Source of the DNA: an uncultured Allomuricauda sp.
GTDB taxonomy: Bacteria > Bacteroidota > Bacteroidia > Flavobacteriales > Flavobacteriaceae
Reading direction: 5' to 3'
Length of the DNA stretch: 64,000 nucleotides
Assembly (NCBI RefSeq): GCF_947499585.1
Contig: NZ_CANMOO010000002.1
Span: 1,054,001 to 1,118,000 of the forward strand
This document shows positions 1 through 9,183 of the stretch, one piece after another. The number at the start of each line of letters is the position of its first letter. Positions within the stretch are counted from its first letter, which is position 1. Made by a program: the position numbers and the translations under genes. Under the pieces are notes generated by a model, which worked only from the letters and a program-made list of their open reading frames with translations, was not told the DNA's origin and did not search any database.

Positions 1-1
1 A

Positions 2-163
2 ACTCTAACCAATGGTGTGCCTATTGAAACTATTTCAAAAATGCTGGGTCATTCCAAATTGACTACTACACAGATATACGCAAAAGTTCTTGAAAGAAAA
101 GTATGTGACGATATGCAAGCCCTAAGACAAAAATTAGAAAATAATGTCAAAACAGGAACCTAA
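2..163 (+). CDS. Tyrosine recombinase / phage-type integrase, C-terminal fragment (cut by window start)
   Basis: The visible 53 residues are the C-terminal end of a tyrosine recombinase catalytic domain. The LGHSKLTTTQIYAKV segment holds the conserved LGH box and, nine residues after its His, the Tyr that is the DNA-attacking nucleophile in this family. The tail after the Tyr is about 30 residues, charged and probably helical, as is usual for integrases of Bacteroidota elements. The gene reads towards the copper operon and ends 311 bases before it. With the relaxase at 9530 and the tRNA fragment at 11047 it suggests an integrative mobile element. The 5' part is missing only because the window starts here. 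Confidence 0.85.
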   Translation, partial: TLTNGVPIETISKMLGHSKLTTTQIYAKVLERKVCDDMQALRQKLENNVKTGT

Positions 164-474
164 CTTTAACTGAGAAAAGTTCTATAAAAGGTTGGTTAAA
201 TGGGACTTAAAAAAATCAGCTAATATTCAGATTGGACGTAATGTCTCTCAAATATATTATTTCTCTTACTCCGAGATATTAAAAATAAGGTTTGAGATAA
301 ACTTATCTAAATAATAATTTAAAGGGTATACAAATCACCTTAAAATGGAGTCTATAAATTAAAAATTACAGTCCATCATCATTCATCTGGCTTACCAAAA
401 CCATATCACTGTTTCGTTTTAAACTTCTGTTAAACAAAGCAATAATTGTTAACATTTTGTAGTTTTGTAGTGAA
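164..474. other. Intergenic region between integrase and copper operon
   Basis: No gene or RNA is recognisable in these 311 bases. The stretch is AT-rich and its only supported signal is the TAGTTTTG promoter element at 460-467, just before the copper operon. No clear hairpin terminator follows the integrase stop codon. Confidence 0.6.
460..467 (+). promoter_or_regulatory. Bacteroidota -7 promoter element of the copper operon
   Basis: TAGTTTTG is a full match to the Bacteroidota -7 consensus TAnnTTTG. With the usual spacing transcription would start around 472-474, only one or two bases before the ATG at 475, so the first gene may be read from a nearly leaderless mRNA. No good -33 TTG box is visible at the expected distance, so strength and regulation are unclear. 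Confidence 0.45.
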
Positions 475-882
475 ATGAAGGACATTTTACGTGAAATTCT
501 ATCATCAATGCTAGCCCTATTGGTCTTGTTGTCAACGGTTTCATGGACCGTGGATAAGCACCTATGCATGGGTAAAGTGGTGGATGTGGCATTTTTTACT
601 AATGCAAAAACATGCAGTATGGAGGCTGACTCCAACAGCATGGATACGGAATTTGAAAAGTCCTGCTGTGATGAAGTATCCTTTACCATGCAAGGACAGG
701 AAGATTTAAAGACCTCGTTTTTTGACCTGGACCTGAAGCAACAGTTGTTCTTGGTCGGTTATACCTATTCCTACATCAATTTGTTCCAAGATGTAGACAC
801 TGTTACAACTTATTTTAGTGGGCACCCGCCTCCCTTGCTCAATAAGGACTATCAAGTTCTTTACGAGACTTTTTTGATTTGA
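475..882 (+). CDS. HYC_CC_PP family small exported protein
   Basis: This 135-residue protein has an N-terminal hydrophobic segment (residues about 10-25, LALLVLLSTVSWTV) followed by the ordered motifs that name the HYC_CC_PP family: here KHLC (usually H-Y-C), a CC pair in SCCDE, and HPPP near the C-terminus. The family is common in Flavobacteriia directly upstream of CusA-type heavy-metal RND pumps, and that is where it sits here, 104 bases before cusA. Its biochemical role is not known to me; the conserved His and Cys residues make periplasmic copper handling a reasonable inference. The start is supported by the signal-like N-terminus and the promoter element just upstream. Confidence 0.8.
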   Translation: MKDILREILSSMLALLVLLSTVSWTVDKHLCMGKVVDVAFFTNAKTCSMEADSNSMDTEFEKSCCDEVSFTMQGQEDLKTSFFDLDLKQQLFLVGYTYSYINLFQDVDTVTTYFSGHPPPLLNKDYQVLYETFLI

Positions 883-897
883 TGTACTAGATATTCA

Positions 898-959
898 AAG
901 TGCGCCCTGCAGATTTCTGTTTTGGGCATTACGTGCTGTTTATTTTAATCAGCGCACTT
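898..959. repeat. Hairpin-forming inverted repeat between the HYC_CC_PP gene and cusA
   Basis: AAGTGCGC at 898-905 is the exact reverse complement of GCGCACTT at 952-959, and a shorter GATT/AATC pair lies inside (912-915 and 947-950). No T tract follows, so it is not a classical terminator. The left arm TGCGCCCT and right arm GCGCA also occur in the two structured repeats at 8923-8993 and 10797-10868, so this may be a shorter, degenerate relative. It could alternatively be an mRNA processing or stability element between the two genes. Confidence 0.4.
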
Positions 960-986
960 ACTGTAAATATCTAATACATTAAAACA

Positions 987-3900
987 ATGCTGAATAAAGC
1001 GATAAAATTCTTAATCGAAAATAAACTGGTAGCGGTTCTGTTACTGGCCCTATTTGTGGGGTGGGGAATTGTACACGCACCCTTCAAATGGGACATCGGT
1101 TTTCTACCCAGTGATCCAGTTGCAGTGGATGCCATTCCGGATATAGGGGAGAACCAACAGATTGTCTTCACAAAATGGGACGGTCGTTCCCCGCAGGATA
1201 TTGAAGATCAGATTACCTATCCTTTGACCACCTCCCTGCTGGGAATTCCTGGGGTAAAGACCATTCGAAGCTCTTCGATGTTCGGATTTTCCAGCATCTA
1301 CATCATTTTTGAAGAGGATGTGGAATTCTATTGGTCAAGAAGCCGAATTCTTGAAAAACTGAACTCCCTACCGGCTGGACTACTTCCAAATGGTGTAAAT
1401 CCATCTCTTGGACCCGATGCCACAGGTTTGGGACAGATTTTCTGGTACACTTTAGAGGGTCGTGACGAAGATGGCAATGTTACCGGAGGGTGGGATTTGC
1501 ACGAACTGCGTAGCATTCAAGATTACTATGTAAAGTATGCGCTGTCCTCGGCAAGCGGTGTTTCAGAGGTAGCCTCTATCGGTGGTTATGTCCAGGAATA
1601 TCAAATCGACGTTGACCCTGAGCTGATGCGTCAGTACAATATCCAGTTGGGCGATGTGGTAAAGGCTGTTAAGCAGTCGAATCAGGACATTGGGGCCCAG
1701 ACTTTGGAAATCAATCAGGCGGAGTATCTGGTACGTGGATTGGGTTACGTAAAATCCATAGCAGACATTGAGAATGCCGTTGTAGATGTGGAAAACTACA
1801 CCTCTATTCGCATTAAGGATGTGGCCCGGGTAAATTTGGGACCAGCTACCCGACGAGGGATATTGGATAAAGAGGGCGCCGAAGTTGTAGGCGGTGTTGT
1901 AGTTGCCCGATACGGTGCAAATCCACTGGAAGTTATTAATAATGTCAAAGAAAAGATAGCTGAGCTTTCTTCGGGACTACCTACAAAAGAGCTGGTTGAT
2001 GGTCGTACCTCTCGAGTAACTATTGTTCCCTTTTATGACCGAACTGAATTGATCCAAGAGACTTTGGGAACACTCAATGAAGCTTTGACCCTTGAAATTC
2101 TAATTACCGTACTTGTCATTATTGTGATGGTGTTCAACCTACGTGCTTCCATCTTGATTTCAGGTCTGTTACCGGTAGCAGTTTTGATGGTGTTCATCTC
2201 AATGAAACTTTTTGGAGTGGATGCGAACATTGTTGCCCTCTCAGGTATTGCCATTGCAATTGGTACCATGGTGGATGTTGGGGTGATATTATCAGAAAAT
2301 ATCATAAGACACCTTGATGAAAACGAAGAGCGAAATGACAATGAACAACTTACCATCAATAATGTGGTATATAATGCAACCATCGAAGTTTCAGGAGCGA
2401 TTCTGACCGCAGTGCTGACCACCATCATCAGTTTTATTCCTGTATTTACTATGATAGGTGCCGAAGGAAAGCTATTTCGTCCATTGGCATTTACCAAGAC
2501 CATGGCCCTAACAGCTTCAATTATTGTTGCACTCTTTTTGATACCCCCATTTGCTGCCTTTTTCTTCAGAAGGAAAAGAAGCAAAAGTATCATAGGCTAT
2601 GTTTTTAGCGCTACACTTATCATAACCGGTCTAGTGGCTGTTGTCTATGGATATTGGATAGGCTTGGTATTGATGGCTTTCGGGACCATAAGACCTTTGA
2701 AGAATCCGGAATTGGCTTCTCGCTTGTTCAACGGATATACACTTTCAGACAAACAGGCGACCCGTCTGAACATCATTATTTCAGTTTCAGCAATAGTTTT
2801 CCTTTTGGCCTCCTATTGGAGACCTTTGGGCTTTGACCGAAGCATTATAATGAACTTACTTTTTGTAAGTGTTCTTTGTTTTGGATTATTAGGAACGTTT
2901 TGGGCATTCAGAAATTATTATACCAGGATTCTACAATGGGCATTGCGGAATAAAATGCTATTCCTGTCAATACCAACTGCTATACTGTTTCTTGGGGTGT
3001 TAATAATGAGAAATACGGGCAAGGAGTTTATGCCTGCGCTCAACGAAGGTTCATTTCTTTTAATGCCCACCTCATTACCACATTCCGGGGTAGAAGAGAA
3101 CAAAAGGGTATTGCAGCAATTGGACATGGCGGTTGCAAGCATTCCTGAAATCGAAACGGTAGTTGGGAAATCGGGCAGGACAGAATCCGCTTTGGACCCT
3201 GCGCCACTTTCCATGTACGAGAACATGATACAATATCGGTCGGAATATGAATTGAATAATGATGGCGAACCCCAACGTTTTCGAATTGATGAAGAGGGTT
3301 ATTTCGTGTTGAAAAATGGTAAAAAAGTTGCAAATCCCAATTTGAGCGGAAATGTCACCTCGAGCGAAGTCGAGAGGACTTTCTCCAGTATCGACAGAAA
3401 TTTACTCATTGAAGATAATGATGGGGAGTACTACCGAAACTGGCGACCAGAAATTAAGTCCCCGGATGATATTTGGAACGAAATTGTAAGGGTGACAAAG
3501 CTCCCTGGGGTGACATCTGCACCCAAATTACAACCTATCGAGACACGTTTGGTCATGCTCCAAACCGGAATGCGCGCACCCATGGGCATCAAGGTAAAAG
3601 GTCAGGACTTGAAGGAAATAGAGGCGTTTGGCCTTCAATTGGAAGACATTTTAAAAACAGCCGAAGGTGTTAAGGAACAGGCTGTTTTTGCAGACCGTAT
3701 CGTGGGAAAGCCCTATCTGCTTATTGATATAGACCGAGAAAAATTGGCACGCTATGGTGTTACGGTTGAAGACGTCCAAAAAGTTATTTCCATCGCTGTT
3801 GGTGGAATGCCTTTGACCCAAACGGTTGAAGGTCGGGAGCGCTATGCAGTAAGGGTTCGCTATCCCAGGGAACTAAGGAACAACCCCGATGATTTGAAAA

Positions 3901-4757
3901 GTATCTATGTTCCGGTGTCCAAAGGAAGTCCAGTGCCTCTTGATGAGCTGGTAAACATTAGGTATGAACAAGGTCCTCAGGTCATTAAAAGTGAGGACAC
4001 CTTTTTGGTGGGCTATGTATTGTTTGACAAGTTGGACGGTTTCGCCGAGGTGAACGTTGTGGAGAACGCCCAAGCTGCTATTCAAGCCAAGATTGAAAGT
4101 GGAGAACTTACAGTACCCAAAGGAATAAACTATGCTTTTACAGGAACCTATGAAAATCAGTTACGGGCTGAAAAGACTTTGTCCGTTGTTGTGCCATTGG
4201 CTCTCATCATCATCTTTTTAATCTTGTATTTCCAGTTTAGAAGTGTTGCCACATCCTTAATGGTATTTTCAGGGATTGCAGTTGCCTTTGCAGGTGGGTT
4301 CATCATGATATGGCTCTACGGACAGGATTGGTTTTTCAATTTCAATCTTTTTGGTGAAAACTGGCGAGAACTCTTTCAGATGCATACCATAAACCTGAGT
4401 GTGGCCGTTTGGGTAGGTTTTATAGCGCTTTTTGGAATTGCCACGGACGATGGTGTTGTAATGGCTACATATCTGACCCAAACCTTTGACAGGAATAAAC
4501 CTATGGACTTGAAAAGTATTCATGATTCCGTGGTTGAAGCGGGAGAAAAACGTATCCGGCCTTGTTTAATGACCACCGCAACGACGATATTGGCTTTGCT
4601 GCCCATACTAACTTCCACAGGACGTGGAAGCGATATTATGATACCAATGGCCATTCCAAGTTTTGGCGGAATGTTCATTGCACTCATTACCCTTTTTGTT
4701 GTTCCGGTCTTGTTCGGTTGGCGAAAAGAAGTTCAACTCAAAAAAGCAAGCAAATGA
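987..4757 (+). CDS. cusA: CusA-type Cu(I)/Ag(I) efflux RND transporter, inner-membrane pump
   Basis: This 1256-residue protein is a heavy-metal efflux RND pump. It would use proton flow to export metal ions through a tripartite complex with the CusB adaptor (6975) and the TolC-like channel (4754). TM4 carries the acidic motif of the family (GTMVDVGVILSEN). The three methionines that bind Cu(I)/Ag(I) in E. coli CusA appear conserved in their usual contexts: M693 in LLMPTSLP, M743 in DPAPLSMYEN and M857 in TRLVMLQTG. This favours monovalent copper or silver over zinc or cobalt. The protein is longer than E. coli CusA (1047 residues): there is extra membrane sequence after TM6 and an extra polar segment at about residues 755-830. 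The stop overlaps the next start (ATGA). Confidence 0.95.
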   Translation: MLNKAIKFLIENKLVAVLLLALFVGWGIVHAPFKWDIGFLPSDPVAVDAIPDIGENQQIVFTKWDGRSPQDIEDQITYPLTTSLLGIPGVKTIRSSSMFGFSSIYIIFEEDVEFYWSRSRILEKLNSLPAGLLPNGVNPSLGPDATGLGQIFWYTLEGRDEDGNVTGGWDLHELRSIQDYYVKYALSSASGVSEVASIGGYVQEYQIDVDPELMRQYNIQLGDVVKAVKQSNQDIGAQTLEINQAEYLVRGLGYVKSIADIENAVVDVENYTSIRIKDVARVNLGPATRRGILDKEGAEVVGGVVVARYGANPLEVINNVKEKIAELSSGLPTKELVDGRTSRVTIVPFYDRTELIQETLGTLNEALTLEILITVLVIIVMVFNLRASILISGLLPVAVLMVFISMKLFGVDANIVALSGIAIAIGTMVDVGVILSENIIRHLDENEERNDNEQLTINNVVYNATIEVSGAILTAVLTTIISFIPVFTMIGAEGKLFRPLAFTKTMALTASIIVALFLIPPFAAFFFRRKRSKSIIGYVFSATLIITGLVAVVYGYWIGLVLMAFGTIRPLKNPELASRLFNGYTLSDKQATRLNIIISVSAIVFLLASYWRPLGFDRSIIMNLLFVSVLCFGLLGTFWAFRNYYTRILQWALRNKMLFLSIPTAILFLGVLIMRNTGKEFMPALNEGSFLLMPTSLPHSGVEENKRVLQQLDMAVASIPEIETVVGKSGRTESALDPAPLSMYENMIQYRSEYELNNDGEPQRFRIDEEGYFVLKNGKKVANPNLSGNVTSSEVERTFSSIDRNLLIEDNDGEYYRNWRPEIKSPDDIWNEIVRVTKLPGVTSAPKLQPIETRLVMLQTGMRAPMGIKVKGQDLKEIEAFGLQLEDILKTAEGVKEQAVFADRIVGKPYLLIDIDREKLARYGVTVEDVQKVISIAVGGMPLTQTVEGRERYAVRVRYPRELRNNPDDLKSIYVPVSKGSPVPLDELVNIRYEQGPQVIKSEDTFLVGYVLFDKLDGFAEVNVVENAQAAIQAKIESGELTVPKGINYAFTGTYENQLRAEKTLSVVVPLALIIIFLILYFQFRSVATSLMVFSGIAVAFAGGFIMIWLYGQDWFFNFNLFGENWRELFQMHTINLSVAVWVGFIALFGIATDDGVVMATYLTQTFDRNKPMDLKSIHDSVVEAGEKRIRPCLMTTATTILALLPILTSTGRGSDIMIPMAIPSFGGMFIALITLFVVPVLFGWRKEVQLKKASK

Positions 4758-5971
4758 AAAAAGTAAAAATCATTATTGGACTTTTGTTTGTTTCCGCTTT
4801 GGGAAATGCGCAACAGTTGCAGTCCTATATCAACGAGGCTCAGGTAAATAACCCAAATATTCAGGCCTATGAAGTTCGCTATAATATTGCCCAAGAAAAG
4901 GTCAACGAAGCCAATTGGCTACCCAATACCGAATTTGGAGCTGGGTATTTTATGAGTGAACCAGAGACAAGAACAGGGGCACAAGTGGCTCGATTTTCTG
5001 CTAAACAAATGCTACCCTGGTTTGGTACGGTTTCCACGCGTGAAAAGTATGCCACTGCAATGGCTGAAACCGATTATGTGGATTACGTTGTTGCCAAACG
5101 AAAATTGGCATTGTCCGTTGCTCAGTCATACTACAAGTTGTACGGTTTAAATACCAAGCAGGATGTGCTGGACAAGAACATACAATTGCTCAAAACCTTT
5201 GAAACCTTGGCATTGACTTCGGTGGAAGTGGGTAAGGCCTCTGCTGTGGACGTTCTGAAATTACAAATTCGCCAGAACGAATTACAACAGCAAAAGGAAA
5301 TCTTGCAGGAGCGGTTTATGGGGGAACAAGCCAATTTCAATGCATTGTTGAACCGAAATACTGGTTTAGCAGTTGAAGTCGGTGAAACAGTAAATATTCC
5401 TGAGAATGACCCTGTGATTATTGATAGCATACGGTTAAACCCTGAACTCCTCCGTTATGATAAGATGTATGAGTCTGTGACCCAGGCAGAATTGCTCAAT
5501 CAAAAAGAAGGCTCACCCATGCTAGGGTTTGGGCTGGACTATGTGCCTGTACAGGAGCGACCCGACATGATTTTTAGCGATAACGGCAAGGACATCGTGA
5601 TGCCGATGGTATCGTTTTCCATTCCGATTTTCAATAAGCGATACGATTCCAGAACCAAACAGAACGAACTCCGTAAACAGGAAATTGCATTCCAAAAACA
5701 GGAAAGGTTGAATGTCCTGGAATCAGCGTTGGCGAAAGCGGTATCCATCCGTAACGAAGCTCGCATTGCGTTTAACACCCAAGCAAGAAACTTGGATCAA
5801 GCCAAGGATGCGGAACAAATCCTGACCAAAAATTATGAGACTGGTACCATTGATTTCAATGATGTGCTGGATATTCAAGAACTGCAATTAAAATTTCAAT
5901 TAAATCAAATTCAATCGGTGCAGCTGTACTACATACAATCTGCACTCATCAATTATTTAATAAACAAGTAA
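4754..5971 (+). CDS. TolC-like outer-membrane efflux protein
   Basis: This 405-residue protein belongs to the TolC/OEP family and would form the outer-membrane channel of the copper efflux complex. The N-terminus is a signal peptide (MKKVKIIIGLLFVSALGNAQ) and the rest is the long, Gln- and Glu-rich helical repeat pattern of these channels. I chose the ATG at 4754, which overlaps the cusA stop by four bases (ATGA), because it gives a proper signal peptide. An upstream in-frame ATG at 4562 lies inside cusA and would put a non-signal extension on the protein. Overlap with the pump gene indicates coupled translation in one operon. Confidence 0.92.
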   Translation: MKKVKIIIGLLFVSALGNAQQLQSYINEAQVNNPNIQAYEVRYNIAQEKVNEANWLPNTEFGAGYFMSEPETRTGAQVARFSAKQMLPWFGTVSTREKYATAMAETDYVDYVVAKRKLALSVAQSYYKLYGLNTKQDVLDKNIQLLKTFETLALTSVEVGKASAVDVLKLQIRQNELQQQKEILQERFMGEQANFNALLNRNTGLAVEVGETVNIPENDPVIIDSIRLNPELLRYDKMYESVTQAELLNQKEGSPMLGFGLDYVPVQERPDMIFSDNGKDIVMPMVSFSIPIFNKRYDSRTKQNELRKQEIAFQKQERLNVLESALAKAVSIRNEARIAFNTQARNLDQAKDAEQILTKNYETGTIDFNDVLDIQELQLKFQLNQIQSVQLYYIQSALINYLINK

Positions 5972-5982
5972 ACCTAACAACA

Positions 5983-6252
5983 ATGAACACGAGAATCAAA
6001 ACATTTTTAGAGATCACCTTTCTTGCAACACTATTTCTTTCAGTATCATGTAAGGGCAAAACAGAGCAAAGCACTGAGGCCAATACCGAGCAAATTGAAA
6101 CTGCCGAGAAGCTGGGCAAGGAATATACATCAGCTTATGTGTGCCCAATGCATTGCGAAGGTAGTGGCAGCGATACCGAAGGTACTTGCCCTAAATGTGG
6201 TATGGACTATGTCGCCAATGTAGAACACCAAAAGGATGGGCATACACACTAA
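5983..6252 (+). CDS. Small lipoprotein with heavy-metal-binding domain
   Basis: This 89-residue protein has a lipobox ending in Cys (LFLSVSCKG, Cys near residue 23), so it should be an outer- or inner-membrane lipoprotein facing the periplasm. Its C-terminal half is a heavy-metal-binding domain with the pattern YVCPMHC...CPKCGMDYV, the same module found at the start of the CusB protein at 6975. A His-rich tail (HQKDGHTH) follows. It lies 11 bases after the TolC-like gene in the same operon. A role as a periplasmic copper carrier or buffer feeding the pump is an inference from the domain and context. Confidence 0.85.
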   Translation: MNTRIKTFLEITFLATLFLSVSCKGKTEQSTEANTEQIETAEKLGKEYTSAYVCPMHCEGSGSDTEGTCPKCGMDYVANVEHQKDGHTH

Positions 6253-6258
6253 TAGGCT

Positions 6259-6978
6259 ATGATGATAAATAGGCATGCAGCAAAATGGATTCGAAAATCA
6301 CATAGATACCTAGGTATCTTTTTGGGTATTCAGTTTTTGTTCTGGACTATCAGTGGTCTGTACTTTAGTTGGACGAATATTGATGAAATCCATGGTGACC
6401 ATTTTAAGAACATGGAATACCAGCCCCAGGCGTTTTCGGGTTTAATGGCACCATCCCAATTAAATCTCAAAGAAGGGATCCGATCTATTGAAATCAGGGA
6501 TATCAATGGTGTGCCATACTACTGGGTCAACAAGAGCCAATTGTTCAATGCTTTGGATGGAACACCCAAGTCATCCATCAATGAAAAAGAGGCGCTTTAT
6601 GTTGCTGGTAACCATATGAGGGACAGGTTGGAAATTTCCAATGTTTCGCTAATAGAAAAGACTGGAAAACACCATGAGTACAGGGAAAAGCTTTTGCCTG
6701 CCTATGTGATTACCTATAAGAGCAATGAAAACATAAAAGCTTACGTATCCGCTATAGATGGCAAATTTCAAACGGTTCGCCACAGGGATTGGCGGATTTT
6801 TGATTTTCTATGGATGACCCATACGATGGATTATGAGGGTAGAGATAATTTTAATACCACGGTACTTAGGGCTTTTTCATTATTGGGACTGATAACCGTG
6901 CTGAGTGGATTTTTACTTTGGTTTACCAGTTCACCTTCAGTAATAAAAATTAAAAAACGATTTAAAAAAGAGAGATGA
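6259..6978 (+). CDS. PepSY-associated membrane protein
   Basis: This 239-residue protein has one membrane helix near the N-terminus (YLGIFLGIQFLFWTISGLYF), a periplasmic part of about 150 residues with PepSY-like sequence (DINGVPYYWVN, YVSAIDGKFQTVRHRDWR), and a second helix near the C-terminus (LLGLITVLSGFLLWF). This is the layout of PepSY_TM family proteins, which often accompany metal uptake or efflux genes. Its exact function is unknown. It is read between the metal-binding lipoprotein and cusB, and its stop overlaps the cusB start (ATGA), so it is part of the same operon. ATG codons at 6259 and 6262 are both possible starts. Confidence 0.8.
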   Translation: MMINRHAAKWIRKSHRYLGIFLGIQFLFWTISGLYFSWTNIDEIHGDHFKNMEYQPQAFSGLMAPSQLNLKEGIRSIEIRDINGVPYYWVNKSQLFNALDGTPKSSINEKEALYVAGNHMRDRLEISNVSLIEKTGKHHEYREKLLPAYVITYKSNENIKAYVSAIDGKFQTVRHRDWRIFDFLWMTHTMDYEGRDNFNTTVLRAFSLLGLITVLSGFLLWFTSSPSVIKIKKRFKKER

Positions 6979-8735
6979 AAAGAAGTATCATTTATATCGG
7001 AATCGCGGCTATTGTTGGCTTGGCTGTTGGATATTTTCTGTTTGGAAATTCTGGGACGAAGACTATGGAAATGACAGAACATGATCATAGTTCGGAAGCG
7101 GGCCAAATGTGGACCTGTTCCATGCACCCACAAATTATGCAGCCAGAAGCTGGGGATTGCCCTATCTGTGGAATGGATTTGATTCCAGCGGAAGCGGGAG
7201 CGAGTGGATTGTCCCCTGAGCAGTTCAAAATGACGGAAAATGCACTGGCTTTGGCAAACATACAGACCACGGTTGTGGGAAATGCAGAGGGCAATAATGA
7301 TAACACAATTTCCTTATCAGGTAAGATTGCCGTTAACGAAGAAGCAATGGCCGTGCAAGCCAGTTATTTTGATGGGAGGATAGAGCAATTGAATGTAAAC
7401 CATGAAGGGCAAGAGATTAGAAAGGGGCAATTATTGGCGACTATTTATTCACCTGAATTAGTGGCCGCACAACAAGAATTGTTGACTGCAGCTTCTTTAA
7501 AGGAATCCCAGCCACAATTGTATAGTGCTGTTCGCAATAAGCTAAAACTTTGGAAATTGTCCGAGGGCCAAATTAATAGCATCGAAAGCTTGGGCAAGGT
7601 AAAGGAGAATTTCCCGGTGTACGCAACAGTTTCAGGAACGGTCTCTGAAGTAATGAGCTCCGAAGGCGACTATCTAAAAAAGGGTCAACCCATTGCCAAG
7701 GTCAGTAATTTGAGCACGGTTTGGGCAGAGTTTGATGCCTATGAAAGCCAATTGTCCCAATTTAGAAAAGGACAGAAAATAAACATTAACACCAATGCTT
7801 ACCCCAACAAAACTTTTGATGGCCAAATAACCTTCATTGATCCGGTTCTGGATAATGCCACAAGAACGGTAACCGTTCGAGCCACTCTTAGGAATCAAAA
7901 AGATTTGTTTAAACCTGGTATGTTCGTGACTGGTAAAATTGAGAGTGGCCTAACTGACATCAAAACGACACTGTTTGTGCCCTCCAGTGCTATAATGTGG
8001 ACCGGGGAACGCTCCTTAGTTTATGTAAAGGTTAATGAAGATGAACCCATATTTGAAATGCGTGAGGTAATGTTGGGTGCCAGAAATGGTGAAAATATTG
8101 AGGTCATTCAAGGACTTGATTCTGGAGAAGAAATCGTGACCAATGGAACCTTCACCGTGGATGCAGCGGCACAATTACAAGGCAAAAAAAGCATGATGAA
8201 CAAAACTGGGGGCAAAACCATGACAGGTCACGAAGGGCATATGGGAATGCAGGAAGATATGGGTTCAGACAGTTCGGGAGAAATGATGAAAATGGAATTT
8301 TCGGATGGTTTTCAGAAAGATTTTGACGCCGTATTGCCTGCTTATTTAAAATTAAAGGATGCCTTGGTCGCTAGTGATGCATCCACAACTTCCATGAATG
8401 CCAGTGCAACTTTGGAAATTCTGAAAAAGCTCGATTTGTCTGACACGGAAGCTATGGGAAAAGCACATGTAAATAAGAGTATTGAAATGTTGGAAGCTAT
8501 AGCCAAAAAAGAAGACTTGGAAAACCAACGGGCCCATTTTGTAATCCTGAACGAAAATATGGTCGCCATTGCCAGTAACCTGGATTCGCTGGACGATACA
8601 CTCTATGTTCAAAAATGCCCCATGGCGAACAACAACCAGGGAGCAGTTTGGTTAAGTACTGAAAACGAAATTCGAAATCCTTATTACGGTGATGCGATGC
8701 TGAAATGTGGGAGTGTGGTTAAAATCATTGATTAG
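6975..8735 (+). CDS. cusB: CusB-type efflux RND periplasmic adaptor with metal-binding domains at both ends
   Basis: This 586-residue protein is the membrane-fusion adaptor that links the CusA pump and the TolC-like channel. It begins with a membrane anchor (IIYIGIAAIVGLAVGYFLF). A heavy-metal-binding domain follows (WTCSMHPQIM...CPICGMDLIP, residues about 48-72), then the usual barrel-sandwich/hairpin adaptor core (about 90-400). A Met/His-rich linker around residues 410-440 leads to a C-terminal DUF3347-like domain with further Cys and Met (QKCPMANNNQG...YGDAMLKCG). The two added domains are typical of Bacteroidota CusB proteins and suggest periplasmic copper capture. It is the last gene of the operon. 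Confidence 0.93.
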   Translation: MKRSIIYIGIAAIVGLAVGYFLFGNSGTKTMEMTEHDHSSEAGQMWTCSMHPQIMQPEAGDCPICGMDLIPAEAGASGLSPEQFKMTENALALANIQTTVVGNAEGNNDNTISLSGKIAVNEEAMAVQASYFDGRIEQLNVNHEGQEIRKGQLLATIYSPELVAAQQELLTAASLKESQPQLYSAVRNKLKLWKLSEGQINSIESLGKVKENFPVYATVSGTVSEVMSSEGDYLKKGQPIAKVSNLSTVWAEFDAYESQLSQFRKGQKININTNAYPNKTFDGQITFIDPVLDNATRTVTVRATLRNQKDLFKPGMFVTGKIESGLTDIKTTLFVPSSAIMWTGERSLVYVKVNEDEPIFEMREVMLGARNGENIEVIQGLDSGEEIVTNGTFTVDAAAQLQGKKSMMNKTGGKTMTGHEGHMGMQEDMGSDSSGEMMKMEFSDGFQKDFDAVLPAYLKLKDALVASDASTTSMNASATLEILKKLDLSDTEAMGKAHVNKSIEMLEAIAKKEDLENQRAHFVILNENMVAIASNLDSLDDTLYVQKCPMANNNQGAVWLSTENEIRNPYYGDAMLKCGSVVKIID

Positions 8736-8922
8736 ATTTTAGCAGAGTGTCTTTTTTAAACGGCCGTTTTTCGAGACGCTTTTACCATAGGCAAGAACTT
8801 TTGATAATGGAGTCCCATTCGTGGTCTCTTTTAATAGTTTCGTTAATTCACCTTTTATGGGACAGTTCCTATACAAATTTCATCCATTTTAGAAGACCCC
8901 CAAATCTTACCAGGACTTACCT

Positions 8923-8993
8923 GCGCGGGAACCTGTTTGATTTTTGTAGTGTTCGGAAAGATTAGCGTAAATCAAAAATCGAATAGGGCGCAT
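8923..8993 (-). repeat. Structured inverted repeat, left copy
   Basis: Read on the minus strand, this 71-base unit starts ATGCGCCCTATTC, continues with an 8-bp stem GATTTTTG (plus-strand 8973-8980) whose partner CAAAAATC lies at 8939-8946, then AAACAGG (8932-8938) and ends in GCGC. The copy at 10797-10868 has the same order of parts in the opposite orientation. By hand alignment 48 of the first 66 positions match without gaps. Stem positions that differ between copies change on both sides and still pair. This suggests a selected hairpin rather than a random repeat. Its function is unknown. Confidence 0.7.
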
Positions 8994-9183
8994 ATATCAA
9001 TGTTCATTTTGAGAAATCCATTACCATAACCTCAGTTTTCTCAATTTTAATACCACATTGATTCTTCCCGTTTATTGAACTTCTTCTAAAAGAACTCCTT
9101 TTTCCCAGTTAAAATCCTAGCACTTTTCTTTCTCATTTGGCGATATAGCTACTTTGAGGTTGTGAGGCAATTCAAGATGTGTC

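Noticed and set aside
2033..2593. 186-codon open frame antisense to cusA
   Set aside because: Lies opposite a membrane-helix region of cusA and has the low-complexity composition expected from antisense of hydrophobic codons.
8747..8965. 72-codon open frame after cusB
   Set aside because: No signal, domain or plausible composition, and it runs into the left structured repeat.
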